Positions 46,724-60,579 of a stretch of DNA of 64,000 bases are shown in pieces (position 1 is the stretch's first letter; the number at the start of each line of letters is the position of its first letter). The stretch is from Tigriopus japonicus (Eukaryota; Arthropoda; Copepoda; Harpacticoida; Harpacticidae): assembly GCA_010645155.1 (NCBI GenBank), contig CM021323.1:6476580-6540579 (forward strand), given 5' to 3'. The notes below the pieces were generated by a model. It searched no databases, was not told the origin of the DNA, and saw nothing but the letters and a program-made list of their open reading frames with translations. Position numbers and translations under genes: made by a program.

Positions 46724-47652
46724 CTGGGACGGAAAGTCGAATTTAAATGAGGAACAATCGTACTTGACTCATTACTTACTAAATTGTTTCAAATGTTCAG
46801 CAGATAGGTTTACCTTGTTTTGTGGTAAATGAGGAGACTTAAAACTGACTGGTTAGTGTATGTTTGTTTAACGAGTTCATGCTCATGCTTTGACAAATTA
46901 AAGTACTTGACAAGTCTAAGGACCTTTGACAACTAGATGAAGAGTTTGGTTTCACACTTTTGGCTTTAATCTAATCCTCAAATCATCCTGCAAGTAGGTT
47001 ATGGTTATTTGAATGAAGAAAATAAAATGTCTTGGTGTCCATGGAGTCGAATACCTTTGTTTCATTTGTATCAAAAGTTATTATTGGTGGAATAATGCGT
47101 AGTTTTAAATGTCTGATTCATCACACCTTGTTTTATAAAGTTGTGCGATAAATTAATGCAATGTAACAGTAATGATGCCTCGTTTGGTTTAATGCCCTCA
47201 AACGGGATAACAAGATGAAGTGGGAGCAAAAAAGTGGTGTTGTACGTTACGATTATTTACAAGTTTTTACAGAGCCGTTTCTTGAGTCTTCCTTGAATTG
47301 ATTGAGAAAATGAAATGAGGATAAAACTTGAAACGGCTGGATCAAAAGTAACTTAACATGACCATAATCGATCCATGGGTAACTTCGTAGTCTTTTGTGA
47401 AGTTGGGTAAAAACCAGTCTGTCGGTCTGTATGCAAGAAATGATGGTCACAAGAAAGTGTCAACGGGTTTCTGAACTTATCAGACAGAATGAGAAAGTCG
47501 GAAGAACGTCCAAGAAAAAAAGCATTTTAGGTCGTTGGGGGTCAATTCCGAGGTATGTGGAGAAAAGAGGTCATAAATCACCGGGGTCAATGATCCTGGA
47601 AGTCGTTGTCTTAGCTTCTATAAGAATAGAGATGTGATTGAGTACAGTGTGT

Positions 47653-50600
47653 TTAAGAGTTGTCAGAGGGCGCCTCTGCTGTCGTTTGTTCCTCGCCAGA
47701 GGGTGGCAAGTCCGTAGAGGTTTCATCTGGGTCTCCATTTGAGTCGTTGTCGTCAGTGTTACTGGGTGTTGAGGAAGGATTAAAATTGCCTAACCCGGAT
47801 TCCTCAGTGGGTGTGTAGCACCACTTCTTGATCACTGGCTTGTTGATCTTCCTGGGATTGCGTCGAGCACGAGCGCACACCTCCTTGGGAATGTCCACAC
47901 AATTCTCCTTAGGTTTCAATCTACACAAAAGTTGCAATAGGTACAAACATTAGGACATTCAAACAAATAAAGCCGAGTTGCATTTGCGCTAAACTTACAC
48001 TGGGATCAACTTGGTGACATGTTTGCAAACCTTTTGAGGGGTGAGATCGCAATTCTCCTTGGGAATTTCTTGAACAATCTGCAAGAAAAGATTTTTGTCT
48101 TCAATCCTTTCTATTAACTTGTTTTCTTCAAACCGAACGCACAGTTTTCATCTCCTCGCGACACTCTTCAGGTCCTGCCTCAATAGGGCAAGGTCCCGGT
48201 CCACAAACCTCTCGCGGAATTTTACGACACTAGACGGAAGACGGAGTTATTGCGTCAAATGAGTGATTCAAGTGTCGAACATATAAATGGTGATACCTGA
48301 GTTTCCGGCGTGTACTTCTTGACGCTCTTATTCTCCAATTCGCACACTTGCTTAGGCCATTTGTCGCATTGTTGTTCTGTTGTGTATCCCACGGTCACAT
48401 CCCGACATTTTTCCACTTGCATGATTCGACAGGCGGGAACATCCTCCTCGATTTCGTGCTCGTGATAAGAGGTTTCGCACTCCGATTCGTACACGGTTTC
48501 ACACACGTCAGGACCTAAACGCAATCATTTTTTTCTTTCATAGTTGATTATTTTATGATCATGTCGAACGAAAACCAGGATTTGGGTTCTGATAGATGAA
48601 TTTCTGGCGTGAAAGCAAAGCAAAGTAAACTCTTCTTTCTTTTACGCTTCCTCTTGTTAAAAGCAAGAATATCAATCAAACGGGTCTTTATAATAATATA
48701 TATTTATATATATTATTTATATATTTTTTGCATATTTATACGCCCTGACATGACCATGAGTCGCAATAAAACTTATTATTATTAATAATAGCGCGGATCA
48801 AAAGAGAGTGTGTATTAAATAGAGCCAATCAAAATAGCACCACTTCAAAATAGTGCCAAATCAAAATAGAGTCAAATAATAAGAGAGCTTGACATTTTAG
48901 AGCCAATCATAATAGTGTGAATTTATAAACCTTCTTTCAACTATGTAATTCTTGAGGCTAGGATGAATAATGAAGCTTTTAAATGTTCGAAAGGCTATTT
49001 TTGGGAAAATTGTTCCATAAATCTTAAAGAACTTTTCCTTCATAAAGGATGTATATCATATCAGGCATTGTGCCAACTGACTCAATCATCTCATCAATGC
49101 CTAGGCTCATCTGTGCCCAGGGGCACCAACAGGAAAATGTGAAAATTTTCAATTTCTGTTCACTAATACTTTGTGATTTTAAACTGTAAATTCAAAACCG
49201 AAAATTGTAGTGTTCATGATAGTTTTACAGGGTCTACCTACATGTTGGCTGCCGACCCTGTTGTCGGGATTTTTCACCACAAAAGGAGCTTTGTGAAAAA
49301 GACCTTTTCCTTGCCCTTTGGGTTTTTGTGAACTCATTGTTATGGAAGTGTGTTGATACGTCATGTATAAATAAATTTCTCCTCAGTTAAAATCATTGAC
49401 TTCCATTAATACTAGACGGTGTGTAAGCCTAAAAATGTGTCTCCGGTCGCCAACTGTTGAGCGGACAAAAGTGCGGGAACATTTGAAATGAGTGACCAGG
49501 CAAATGACAACTATGAATTTGATGAATCAAAGGTGGAATTGAGTAATGGTTTTGGGTCATTTTTTGTCATTGCTAGTGGTCACTTTCTCGGAAGAACCAA
49601 AGACGTCACTAGGTGACCATACTTTTGATTTGAATACTTCAACTTGGCACTTTTTTGCCAATATATTGAATAAGTCATTGGTAGGAAGAACATAAATTTA
49701 AGCTTTTGCATTATGTAGGGTTAATCCAATGCATATATGGACAAAAACTAACTTGTGGCTTCAAGAACGATTTACAAAAAGTTGGTCTTGATGCACACGT
49801 TTGGTCACACTAACTGTCCGCTCAACAGTTGTGATGGCGACATTTTCCTCATAAATTCAACGCGTTCCGCCCCACTTGCCAAAACAGCCCGACTAAAGGT
49901 TGCACGCTATCTAGTGATTATAATTGATCTAAGGTTAAAATTGAGGAATTGAACGAACCCTATTTTCGCTCTAATTCAATACACTCTCTTTTGACCTGGC
50001 TCTAATTTGATTCGCTCTCTTATGAAGCGGCTCTATTTTGAGCCGGCGCTATTTTGTACACGCTCTCTTTTGATCCCCTCTAATTTCAGAGGATCCCCAA
50101 TCAAGCTGCCTTTTGTTAATCTAAGTATCTGGTATTTGATTACCAAGAAGTTCACGTAAAGCAAAATAAATATTGGCCATCCGATCGTAAAAATTCAATT
50201 GAATACAGGAAGGTTGATCAATGTTCTTGCTCTATCGAACGTAAATGAAACAAAGTCACCTTTGAATTACTTTAGCGACAGAATTTCACCTTAGATTTGT
50301 ATGTTTTATTGGAGCAGTTGTCGAAAAGAAATTGATAAAGCAGCTTTTGCCATAGTAACCTTGTTTGAAATCCTTTCAGTTTAGCACTCTACTTGATAAA
50401 TTGAATGAACGAAAGGAAATCTCTCTCCATACCTGGCTTGTCACAATTTCGGACAAGTTTCTCGTTGCAAATCCTAACGGGCTCATCGAAAGCCACGTTC
50501 TTGTATTCAATGTAGCAGTTCTTGATGAAGTTCTCGTCACATTCCTCCTCTTGTTGGGGTTCATAATCGGTTGTGTAGGTGGTATGACATCTCTGATCAT

Positions 50601-53600
50601 AGCTATGGTGACATTCGATCTCTTCATCGTAAACCAACTCCTCAACCATCATGACCTAAAAGAGTCAGAGCCTCACTTGATGAATAAGAAGATCTTTCTC
50701 TAAATGGGAAATGGTTGAAAACGCATGTGTCTTCAGGTTGTGAGAACTTCAAACCATCAGTCCCAAACTTTTTTTGTGGCCGAGTGACCCTCAATGTCAA
50801 AGAAAAATAAGCATCCATCACGTATTTTGGAGGGGCAAAAAACTAACTTCAATTACCCTTGAATTGCCCTCTGAATCTTCGTCCTCAAGCCTCGTTAAAC
50901 CAATCAACACAAAGGCAATCAAGAGTTAATGAGTTAATTCGAGGAATGCGAATTAGCTCCAAACTGGATATCTAGATCAACTAAAGCACTTGATTTTTTT
51001 CTTCTTCTTCTTTGTTTATGGTTGATTTTATAATGGCGAATAGCGAACAACAGATCGTGAATTGAATTTAATTGCCGAAAGATCCATTGTAAAATGTTTC
51101 GGTGCAACAAAAAGTCAGTCGTTGAACGCCTTCCATCAAAGTACATTGGTAAGAAACCCCATTACGGGCAATTTTTGTTCATGCAAAACATGACATGGTA
51201 AGGACATTGTCGCATCAATAAAAGAGTTTGTTGGATGCCCACATTCACCTCAGAACAAATCATTTGCACGCTCAACAAATCATGGTTGTAAACGAGAAAA
51301 ATGGGCCCTCTTAACAACTCATGTTCACCCTTGAAAGCACGTATCAAGAATATTGATCGAGACTTTGGTGAACCTGTCTTAAATTCTTTCAAGCCCCTCT
51401 AATGACTACGATTAGGAGGTCAATAGAGTCTAAAATATCATTGCTAATGTGGGAGACCACAAACGTAGAATTGTTCATGTCCATCTATAATGGGAGTATA
51501 ATTCAACATTTTAAATATTTGTAACCTACGATGTTTCAAAATTAAGGCGGCATGCGTTGCACTTTATTTTGATAACTACATACAAGCATTATTTGAGGCA
51601 GTAAATCCGTTGTACCACAAAAGGGCGAGTTCGTTCACTCTATGCTCTCTTCAGTACATAAGTTTAAGAAGGCATAACTAAACACTCTGGCATTCGATTG
51701 AGCTAAAAATTGAAAAAATATGGAGTCTACTTAATCCAGCATTGTCTCACTTGCAGAAGAAATTAATTGATTCGTTCACACTCGAAATTATAATCTCATT
51801 GCTAGCCATCTACTCCAGAGAATTCACTACCTCTTAATTCAGGACATTCAAGTACAATGAGAATTTAAGCTAGATATATTTTCATTACCTTTTCGATGCA
51901 TCTTTCGCCGGCAGCAGCAATCTCGCCAATTTCCAACGAGTTCTCTTGACTCGGTTGATTAGCCACTCCTTGTCTCGACACTTGGGCATCATTTTCATGC
52001 GCATGCTCCTCGTGCTCTGCAAGTAATAGAACACACATAAAATAAGACCCGCTTTCTTTGGAAACAACTCCTCTAGTCTTACTCTGATGGGACTCGTCAT
52101 GCTCGTGGTGATGGGCGTGCTCGTGATGGGCGTGAAGGTCAACATCGTCTCTCAAATTGGCTTTGAAAGGGAAGGTATTGACCAAGGTCCGACCCTCTCT
52201 GGGAAGGGCGGGCACAAAAGGAAACCCTAAAATCGAGAGGGGCGGGGCACCGTTGGGAATGGCCTCAAGTGACGTCACCGATAGACAAACCTATTTGAGG
52301 AGAAGAAATATTTAATAGTAAATAGGATGAGAATGAAAAGAGGAAGTACAGGCAGGTCATCCGTTTTGACGGGAATGATCAATCACATTTTCCCAATGCG
52401 TGAAGTTGAGTTAGCGTTTTGACAAAAGACTTACATCGCCCTTGAGATCTTGAAAGATATTGATTGCTCATGACCACCCAGATGATGAGGGCCTCCTTCA
52501 ACTTGTTGGGGAATAAGTGCTTTCAACTTAGATACGGTTTTGCTGCCCTATGAATGAGTTTTTTTTAAATACGGCAAAAAATCCTTGTATAGATAGAGAG
52601 GGTAACAGGTGAGGATGAGCCAGGTTTTCTGAAGCTTTTGTTGGACGCCCCCTAAATAACCAGAAGTGGCTATGATAATCATCCTTTGACTCGTACGACG
52701 CGCTTGCTTCATCACATTACTGCCTATAAATTCAGGTAGGGTCTGTAAAATCGTACGTAGGTGGTTTGGTGTAGTTCAACGTAGGCTCATCTTCTTTCGT
52801 TCGTACGTATGTTGACTAGGTTCGTTCATTTGTCGTCGAGCCTCCCTCCAAAAACTTGACGACCATCTTTGAAAGATGTTCATGGTCAAGGTGAACAAAC
52901 AGGGCTTGAGGCTCTTGAAATGATCAAGAACGCTCACTCATCTAGCTTGACCTAGGATGAGATCGCTATGATGAGATCCGAACAAATTGTCCTGAGGATT
53001 GACGACTTCAAAGCAATGGGATCGATTGGATGAGCCCAAGAACAGTCTGGAGATGTCAATCTACTTGTCAAATGACTTGTCTAAAACAAACGATTTTTTT
53101 CCGAAAAAGTGATAACACCAGAATCTTTTTCAGGACTCTTTCGTTTTAGTTGTTCACTTCCGATAGTTGAAGTTGAGATTCATATCTAGGTTTTCTTTGT
53201 TGCTTAATCGAGTCTGGCGAAATCCTGTGTATTTTTGTTTAAATATAGTCCATTCAAAATAAGCTATAGTTCTGCTGCAGCAGGAAAATTTGGCCGTCAG
53301 CAAAATATTTAGGGCTGGAAGTTATTGCACTGTATAGTACATGCTTGAGTAATGGATTACAAATTAATTTCCGATCTATGATTTGTATCCATAAAACTCA
53401 TATTCATCTAGAAAACAATGGATAAGTTTGAATCCTTTTACGTTATTTATAAGAAATTCTCCCTTTGGCAATCTGAAACACTAAGGAATATTTTTAGAAG
53501 TAGATTTGAAATTTCTCCAATCAAGTTTTGTTCAATATGTGCGATTTCATTTAAACCACCTCTTTGTTTGTCTTTAAATAAAATTTCAAGAAGAAAAATG

Positions 53601-56016
53601 ATCTCAAACTATATAATTTGAAATATAAATATTGCCGAAGGAATCACGAGTAAATTGTTTTCTCTGTTTCGAAAGTACAAAAGAGCAGGGATGGCTTCTT
53701 TCAAATTGCTGTCCAATTTTGGACAACAGCAAAACCTTCAAAAAAGAGACCCCTTAGGCGGCACCAACAGCAACCCACAACATGAATTATTAGAAAGATT
53801 GTCAATGAGAACCCTTGGTAATAAAAACATAAAAAATGATCACAAACCTCCATCTAGTCAGCTATAAATCAGTGCGTGCGTCCAATCATCAACGAGAGAC
53901 TTCGGAGAGCTCCAACCCTCTTGTGTACGTATTCCCGACATTCCTATCTTCAAGTGGCTATCAAGCTCTTTCTTTCTTTTTGGCTTTTTCCATCCAACTT
54001 GCCCGAGTTTCAAGGTTCTAAGTTGGTTGACGCCACAACCATCTTGGCAATGACGGTGAAGTCCCCTTCGACCTCTTGAAACTCCAACAACCATCATGGT
54101 TTGAACAGCCGACAGAGCGGATACAACAGGCAATAATTACGTGTATCATGGACGTAGGTATATAATCTGGTCATTGACTCTTCTATTCGGAGCTTGAGAA
54201 ATTCTCCAGACTGAGTCATGTCCCATATCCGAAATTTGTATTGGTGGGGCGTGTGAAGACTCGGAATCGGCCTAGTTCTGAGAATGAGCCTCGTGAAGAA
54301 TCGTGTTCAAGTCTCGACATGGAATCATTTATTTATGGTGTTATTATTCGATCAATTTGCGGCGGAGTTAGGGAGTTCTTAATAATGCATAGGATGACGT
54401 CCAATTTTAGATGACCGAGAAGCGGTCTTTGATAATTCAGAGGCTTTGCAGAGATGGATGGCATTTCATCAAATATCAAGACTTCCCTTGATACGTGACA
54501 GTGTGACAGCAGTCAAATTTAGAGGACAATCACTGTCAAATTAGGTCGAAACACGACAGAACTCAATCTGCGTAGGGATTCGCTCAACTTCAGTTGATGA
54601 GTCAGTCGTCTTGATGTGAAAAAGAGTACAATTGTCATTACAAATGTTTGTTAATGCCCGGGATGTTGCTTTTTAGAAGGGAGGGGGATGAAACGTGAGG
54701 TTGAAAAAGAGGAGAAAATTGACGAAACTCACATTGAGACGCCCGAAATTGGAAGTCCCGTTGCCAAGACTCTGCTTTATAGCCGGATAATTTCCGACTT
54801 CCTGACCGCAATTCGATGTAAAATGGTTTGGCTACACCCGAATTGCATACATTTTCTCTCCTATCGTATTTGTTAGATTTTCGTGTCGTATAAATTGGCC
54901 ATTTTCAGTCGTTTTTACCCTATCGTTATAGCTTCTGAAGGTATTAGCAAAATTTCAATGGTAATGAAAGCTCTAATCTTAACTTATTGTTGGGGCAATC
55001 TGCATAAGTAAAACAGAAGAGAATCCAAATCCGATCGATCTTAGTTTTACGTTTTATGTGGACGATAAGATTTAAGTTCCCGTCACCTGCAGAACAAAGG
55101 AAAATGACGAAGAGTTCCCCTTGAGATTTTCGGTTATTCAGGGACAATATCGTTAGAAAAGGAATATGGTCGTCAAAAAGTGTCGAATAACTTTGAACAA
55201 CCTTGGCCCAAAATTGGGTGAATGCCAAAATATTCAGCCATCTTATGGGATGCAACTGTTTAATGATATAATCTGAGCTCTTATTAGGACAGCAAGTCGG
55301 AATAAATCCTTCCTGCTTCTTTAGTATTATGCATACAATTCTTAAAAATGGTTTAAAACCATTTTTGACTTTATAAATCTATGGGATAATAAACTTATCC
55401 CATTCTACGGAATGCTTTTCTTTTTATAAAGCAGGAAAACAATCTTATTCCAATTACTTATTTTTATTTGAAACCAAGGCCGAATAGTTCAGACTAAATG
55501 CGAGGCAAAGTGTTGCAGGTTTTACTTTTGGCAACCACTCCAAGGCACAAGATAGATCCTTCTTAAAGGCAAATGAAATATACTCTCAAGAATATTTTTG
55601 ATGCTTTTATTATAGTTGATCTACCAAAGATTCAAAAAGTTGGTGTGGCAGATAGGGACAACTCTTGAATGAAGAAGTGTTGATCAGGAATGATTTATCA
55701 AAAAATGATCAGCTTAGTCTGAAAAACCATTAGGGGCTCAGCTCTTGTATATTCATTAAAATCTGTTTATGGCATTAAGTTAAACAGTACTCTATAGATT
55801 TAAGTTTGAAATTAAATAGCTGCTGTAGACTTGGGAGAAAAACATTGCAGTAATTTGGCCTTTTGCTAAAAAAAGCAAGCACCACAAAATTTACAAGACT
55901 TTAAAAAAAATCTTCTTAGCACTATTGAACAAACTGAGTTCAACACTGTGGACAGATTCCTCCCAAATATCTGTGTCGAACAAACTTACCATCAGAATTC
56001 CTGCGATGGCCTTCAT
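47653..56016 (-). CDS. Secreted Cys-rich protein with His-rich segment, 8 exons, function unknown
   Basis: Exons on the minus strand: 56016-55990, 52290-52083, 52016-51889, 50655-50433, 48514-48297, 48229-48143, 48078-47999, 47920-47653, total 1239 nt, 412 residues. Exons 1-2 give a signal peptide (MKAIAGILMVCLSVTSLEA). Residues about 60-86 are His-rich (DLHAHHEHAHHHEHDESH and on), a plausible metal-binding segment. The rest is an array of short Cys modules of the form C-x(5-6)-C with aromatic/acidic filler (CHHSYDQRC, CYIEYKN, CETVYESEC, CRKIPREVC, CVDIPKEVC), ending KPVIKKWCYTPTEESGLG and an acidic Ser/Thr tail. I associate such modules with arthropod extracellular or cuticular proteins of unknown function. 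The phases agree at all junctions. Introns 1, 3 and 4 are long; 3 and 4 contain repeats. Confidence 0.78.
48795..50076. mobile_element. 1.3-kb non-autonomous DNA transposon-like element in intron 4 of the Cys-rich gene
   Basis: Both ends carry GGATCAAAAGAGAG in inverted orientation (48795-48808 and 50063-50076). Each is followed inward by about 120 bases of short phased units such as TCAAAATAGAGCC and TCATAAGAGAGC. A second internal inverted pair (CGCCAACTGTTGAGCGGACA near 49448 and its counterpart near 49813-49835) lies inside. No transposase frame is seen. The superfamily is unknown. Confidence 0.65.
51614..51818. mobile_element. Half-copy of the palindromic repeat at 36328-36785
   Basis: The block starts ACAAAAGGGCGAGTTC and continues through CAGTACATAAGTTTAAGAAGG, CATTCGATTGAGCT, CTCACTTGCAGAAGAA and TCTCATTGCTAGCC. 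This is the same order as the right arm of the PRMT3 intron element (36567-36760), diverged by substitutions. It lies in intron 3 of the Cys-rich gene. Confidence 0.7.
52291..55989 (-). other. Intron 1 of the Cys-rich gene
   Basis: This 3.7-kb intron separates the nine-codon signal-peptide exon from exon 2. Scattered short open frames on both strands show no domain, and I found no RNA gene or inverted-repeat element. A long first intron often holds regulatory DNA, but nothing specific can be read here. Confidence 0.4.
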
Positions 56017-59000
56017 GGTGAGAGGCCGCTTTTGACTTCCTGGTTGGGTTTAAATGGCACTTGAACAAAAGACTCTCCTCTTTGGCTCAATTGTCTTTTT
56101 ACTAATTATTGATCTGGAATTTCAAAAAGTCGCCTAGCCCCCAATAAACTGCTTTCTTCTTCTGTTCGAAAGTAGAGAGAAAGAAAGAGTAGTAATTGTG
56201 GCCACTGCGACAACTCAAACACGACTGAAACTCTCAGAGATCCATTGGGACCACGTTAAGTCAGGTTCGGTCACAAGAACCATGACACACACACACACGC
56301 ATGCAATCACCTTGGAGTGTTTACTAGCTAGCATTTGCAAGAAGTGGTACCACCACATGCTGCTGTTGCCCATGATGTTCGTTCAAATCACCGCAAGGTA
56401 AAGAGGATCCATCCTCAACAGGGTGATCCATCGGTCACCTCAACTCGCTACCCTCGAAAGACGAGCTCAACCATAGACGAAGAAAGAAGCTTCCTGTAGC
56501 GCTGTTTGTGCATACATACATACATGGATGCCCGAGGAAAGTAGGTTCTTACGTCCATGAAGATTCATTCCCCAATCCGTCCGTCCGTCCGTCCGTCGGT
56601 TCGTCCATTTCTGGGTAGGTGGGTTGGGGGCTTCTCCTGTCATTCTCGGTTGAGCTCTTGGCTTTTGACGTCCAAATGGAGGCACATCCTCACGTACATA
56701 CGTACAGAGATTTAAGCAACGCAATAGCAACACAACCACCGGTGTTTGACGCCAGGTTTTCGAACCTTCGGGGCAAACCATGGGTACGAGATGGGCACTG
56801 ACCCGCTCGTTCTTGGGCAAATTAACGGTAAATTATGATATTAAGAGAGATTAATGAGTTGCGGCCGGGGGAGCATGCATATCCAAAAGCTTTTTTAGAT
56901 GAGTTTCTCCACCGAGAAAGCCACCGATCCATCTAATGAGGGGAGTGAGAGATACCGGGAGATTGAGACAAACACCCTAAGGGGTCGATGGGAATGTTGG
57001 CTGCATATCGCTCAGTGACATTGAGATGTGCAAGACTTGACAGTCAAAGAGAAACCAAGAGTAATCATCTCGCAAAACAATGGTAAGATGAATGTGCTCT
57101 CCACCGAATTACAGTTAGATTCCTTTCTCCATGCATCCCGAATCGACTGGAAAGCCACAGAGACAGATAGGGCGGAACACCGGCCAATTACATGCTAAAA
57201 CAGATTCCACTTATGGCATCCAAAAAAAGGTTGGGTGAGGAGCCGCATATTTGATGTCAGTCATCTTTGGTGACAGTTGACAAGTCAACCAGAACTCGTA
57301 ATTGACGATCAAAGGTTCGTCTCTGAGAAATTGATAGCCCACGGAGAGAAGTTGTTATTGGCTTTCGGTAATGGATTGGGCGGAGAACGATGCCGTTGGA
57401 GTTTGATGGTTGCAACAGTGCAAACACACCCACATTCTATCTCTATCTGGAGTATGGGATGGTGGAAAGAAAACCATAAACCTGCCTCTTAGGGCCTCAT
57501 CCATCGGTTGGCTCGCGGCTTTCTCGGCTATCTCAATTACTCTTGGGCCTGATGTGAATCGTAAATTACGGGGAAGACGAAGGAAGATGAGAGGCGGGAT
57601 CGGGTTTTTTTCTTTTTCAATGAACTCTCAGATCACAAGCGAAAGAGACGAAAAGAAAACGAGAGAGACAAGGGGTCGTTGTTTGATACGATATCAGAGA
57701 CAGTTTTAGACGAGACATGCCTTGTAATCTTCGTCACTTGATTACTCGCGTTTAGTATATGGCCGAGGACAAATTTGTTGGAAGATGATTTATTGCGCGT
57801 GCGAAAAGTAGTTACAAAATAATAAAGCCGAGGTAGTATGTTTTACTTTACTTTAAATCTTGATGTTTAACTACAAACAGCCGAAGGATTTTGCTAACTT
57901 TTGGTCATACGATTGGATCAAGGAAAAATTGCAGCCATTTCTCAAATTTAAAAATACTTTTATCTATATTCATGACCGAACAATGGAATACATAAATGTA
58001 TACTAGGGAAGAAATAAATGTTTAACTTAATCTTTGGTTTTGAATTCTGTTTGAAATGACTCACTAATTTTCCAAATTCAAGGGATTGGCAACAAAGTCA
58101 TCTGTGCTATTGCTGGCAAAGAAAACTGCTGCTTTTAGTTTTCACACTTTGCATGTATAAAGTAATGGAAAGCGTGATAAACAAATACATTACAAAACAT
58201 AACACATTCAAATTTTGCAGTACCTACTGCAAAATTCCTACTCAGTGAGAAACGGAATGAAGGATTAGGGGAACGTTTTACTGCTGCCCAAAAAAGCTCC
58301 CTAAACCATATTCTGTTGCATTTTTTCTAATATGAGACTGGTTGAAATAAAATGTAGGTATAAAAGACGACAGGCTTCTCTAGCCATCTCTTTGACTTTG
58401 ATGAACCAGAATAATGCGTTGTTGCGTGAGATAAGTTCTACTCCAGATGGGGACTCAATGTGGCATCCAACTTACTTTTAATGGCCCCTCAGTAGTGAAT
58501 CCACTTTTTAGCTGCCTTTTTACTGACCACGAAATTTTGATAAAAGCCCTACTTAAAAAGATCCAGCTCTTTAGAATCGATCAACGATTCATTACTACAT
58601 AAAGCCAGGCGAAATGCTTCAAATTGAGTCGCACATTACTTCAAATGCATTTCATGGGCTTGACTGATAACAAATGAGAGTTATGCTTTCTAGGCTTTGT
58701 GCATTGAAAGAAAATTCGAGGCGAGAATAGGCATTCTTTCAAACAGAACGAGTTCTTTTCGCATTCGATCCGAAAGAAAAAGCCTCATCATGCAACTCCT
58801 TGGCTCTCTCATCTTGGTGTTTCTAGGCCTATGTTTTGCTCCGTAGGATGTCATGTTATACCCCATGTATCGAATGGGTCAAAGACCTGGTTAACTTACA
58901 GTGTTATCGGCGTTTGCATAGTACAGGGATTTGAAAAGTGTTCAAGATCTTCGGAAACGATGCGCCTTGCCGAATTTATTCTTTACATTAAGGAACTCAC

Positions 59001-60579
59001 ATTTCCCCGTTGGATGGAGTTTGAATCCCTGCCAACAAAATCCATTGAAACTTGGCCATATTTGGTCACATGCTACTATGGCTGGATTAATTAGGCAGAA
59101 GTCATCGTCGTACCAATCAACCAATAATCGTTTTGACTTCCTCCTACCTAAAATGACAAACTATCTTGTTTGAAGTTTGAGTCGTGGATTCTCCAGAGCT
59201 ATAAAACGAGAAGTCTGGACGATTTCCATATCACTTTTTGCTCAAGATCAAGAATTTGCTAAGATGTGGATAAACAAGATGACCTTCAGGATTAGACTTT
59301 TAATATTTATGATCCACAACTTGCGTGGGTACAAAGCAACTAGTGGTTACAAGACGAAGAATGAAGAAGAAACACATAATCGTTATTTACCAAATCCATT
59401 TTGAGCTTGGGGAAATATAAAAAGAGTTCATATTGAAAGGCCTTTATAAATCAATAGACTCGTTTTTACGGAGCTCTTTTTCATGAGGTCGTTCTTTGAG
59501 TGTGACGCGGAAAAAAGGCGGAAAATATTGAAGTAATTAATCATTCAAGTGGTATTCATGCACAAAAAAGTGTCCACAATCTCAAGAATGTTGTACTTTG
59601 AATTGTTGGTCATTTACTGTCGAGTTTGATCATGGTGAATGAACATCTTTAAGTGTTATCTCAAAGGTTACAAGCAATAAAAAGTTTCTCCGAGTTCTTT
59701 CGAAGGCTTCCAGGTCATTTTTTCTTATCAATGAACTTCATGGTTAAGATGGTAATCTTCCCATTTCCAAGTAGACTTTAATTAATTAACCAATATTTCA
59801 ATGTTTTTACCTTCACTTGAAGAAAAAAAGTCATAAATCAACATGTCGGTTTCTTTATTACGATTATGGAGCACCTAACTCATTGTTTATGGGCAATCGG
59901 ACAGGAAACTACTCTTTCCATGAGGCCCTTTCAATGAACCTCTTCAACACAATAAAAAGGTATTGTCTTCCCAGGAAGAAACGGTCTCTGTCAGACTTTC
60001 CTTTAGGTCAGCCCAAATTTCACAGATCAATGAACTTGATTCATGGCCAGCAAGCAACGCCATAACGACAATCATCTATCTCTCAGTTGTTGTACCTATG
60101 TAGTATGTGCCGAATGTAGCTAGTGGTCTTTTAACCCAATGGTGGTTGTGATATGCAGGTCCATCTAAAACAACACCGCAATGCTACATACTACCTACAT
60201 ACGTACTAGATCGTCTTTAAAGCAGACCCTTTGGTGAGTTTGGAAGACAGATTTTGCTGTACATATGGTACAAAGTCGTGCTCGTGGATGACCAACCATT
60301 TATGGTTGTGGAATTTTGTTTCCTCCTCTTATTGTGAGTCCGTGTTGCATTGGAAAAAGCTCATGTAGTCAAGTCTGAATAAATTATTTTCCAAATGGTT
60401 CACTCTGAAGAAATCGTGCCCTCTGTTTTTCATAAAAGAGTGTTTGAACATGTTTTTCCCGGTTTTGAGAGATTGAAGGGATGCTTTGGTTTCAAAACAA
60501 GATGAATCTTTGATGGCTCAAACCAAGTGGAAACCATTGTTTTCGTTCTTTTGACTCAGTTTTAGCCATCGGTTCCAAT
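56017..60579. other. Intergenic region between the Cys-rich gene (minus) and the Rh gene (plus)
   Basis: About 4.6 kb contains no gene I can support. It includes a CA/ACAC run near 56284-56300 and a (CCGT)n tract near 56577-56600. The promoter of the Cys-rich gene should be near 56020-56200 and that of Rh near 60300-60580. Open frames here are short, overlap between strands and lack homology signals. Confidence 0.4.

Noticed and set aside
46394..46750. Plus-strand frame rich in Val, and another rich in Gly, Cys and Ser, over the GT-rich tract
   Set aside because: Both are antisense readings of the ACN repeat that encodes poly-Thr on the minus strand. They have no acceptor, domain or sensible composition.
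48690..48735. TATATA-rich stretch as possible promoter or origin
   Set aside because: It lies within an intron next to a transposon-like element and is an ordinary AT microsatellite. Nothing ties it to transcription initiation.
56467..56820. Minus-strand 117-codon frame near a CCGT repeat
   Set aside because: Composition is driven by the simple repeat and no domain, signal peptide or splice partner is visible.
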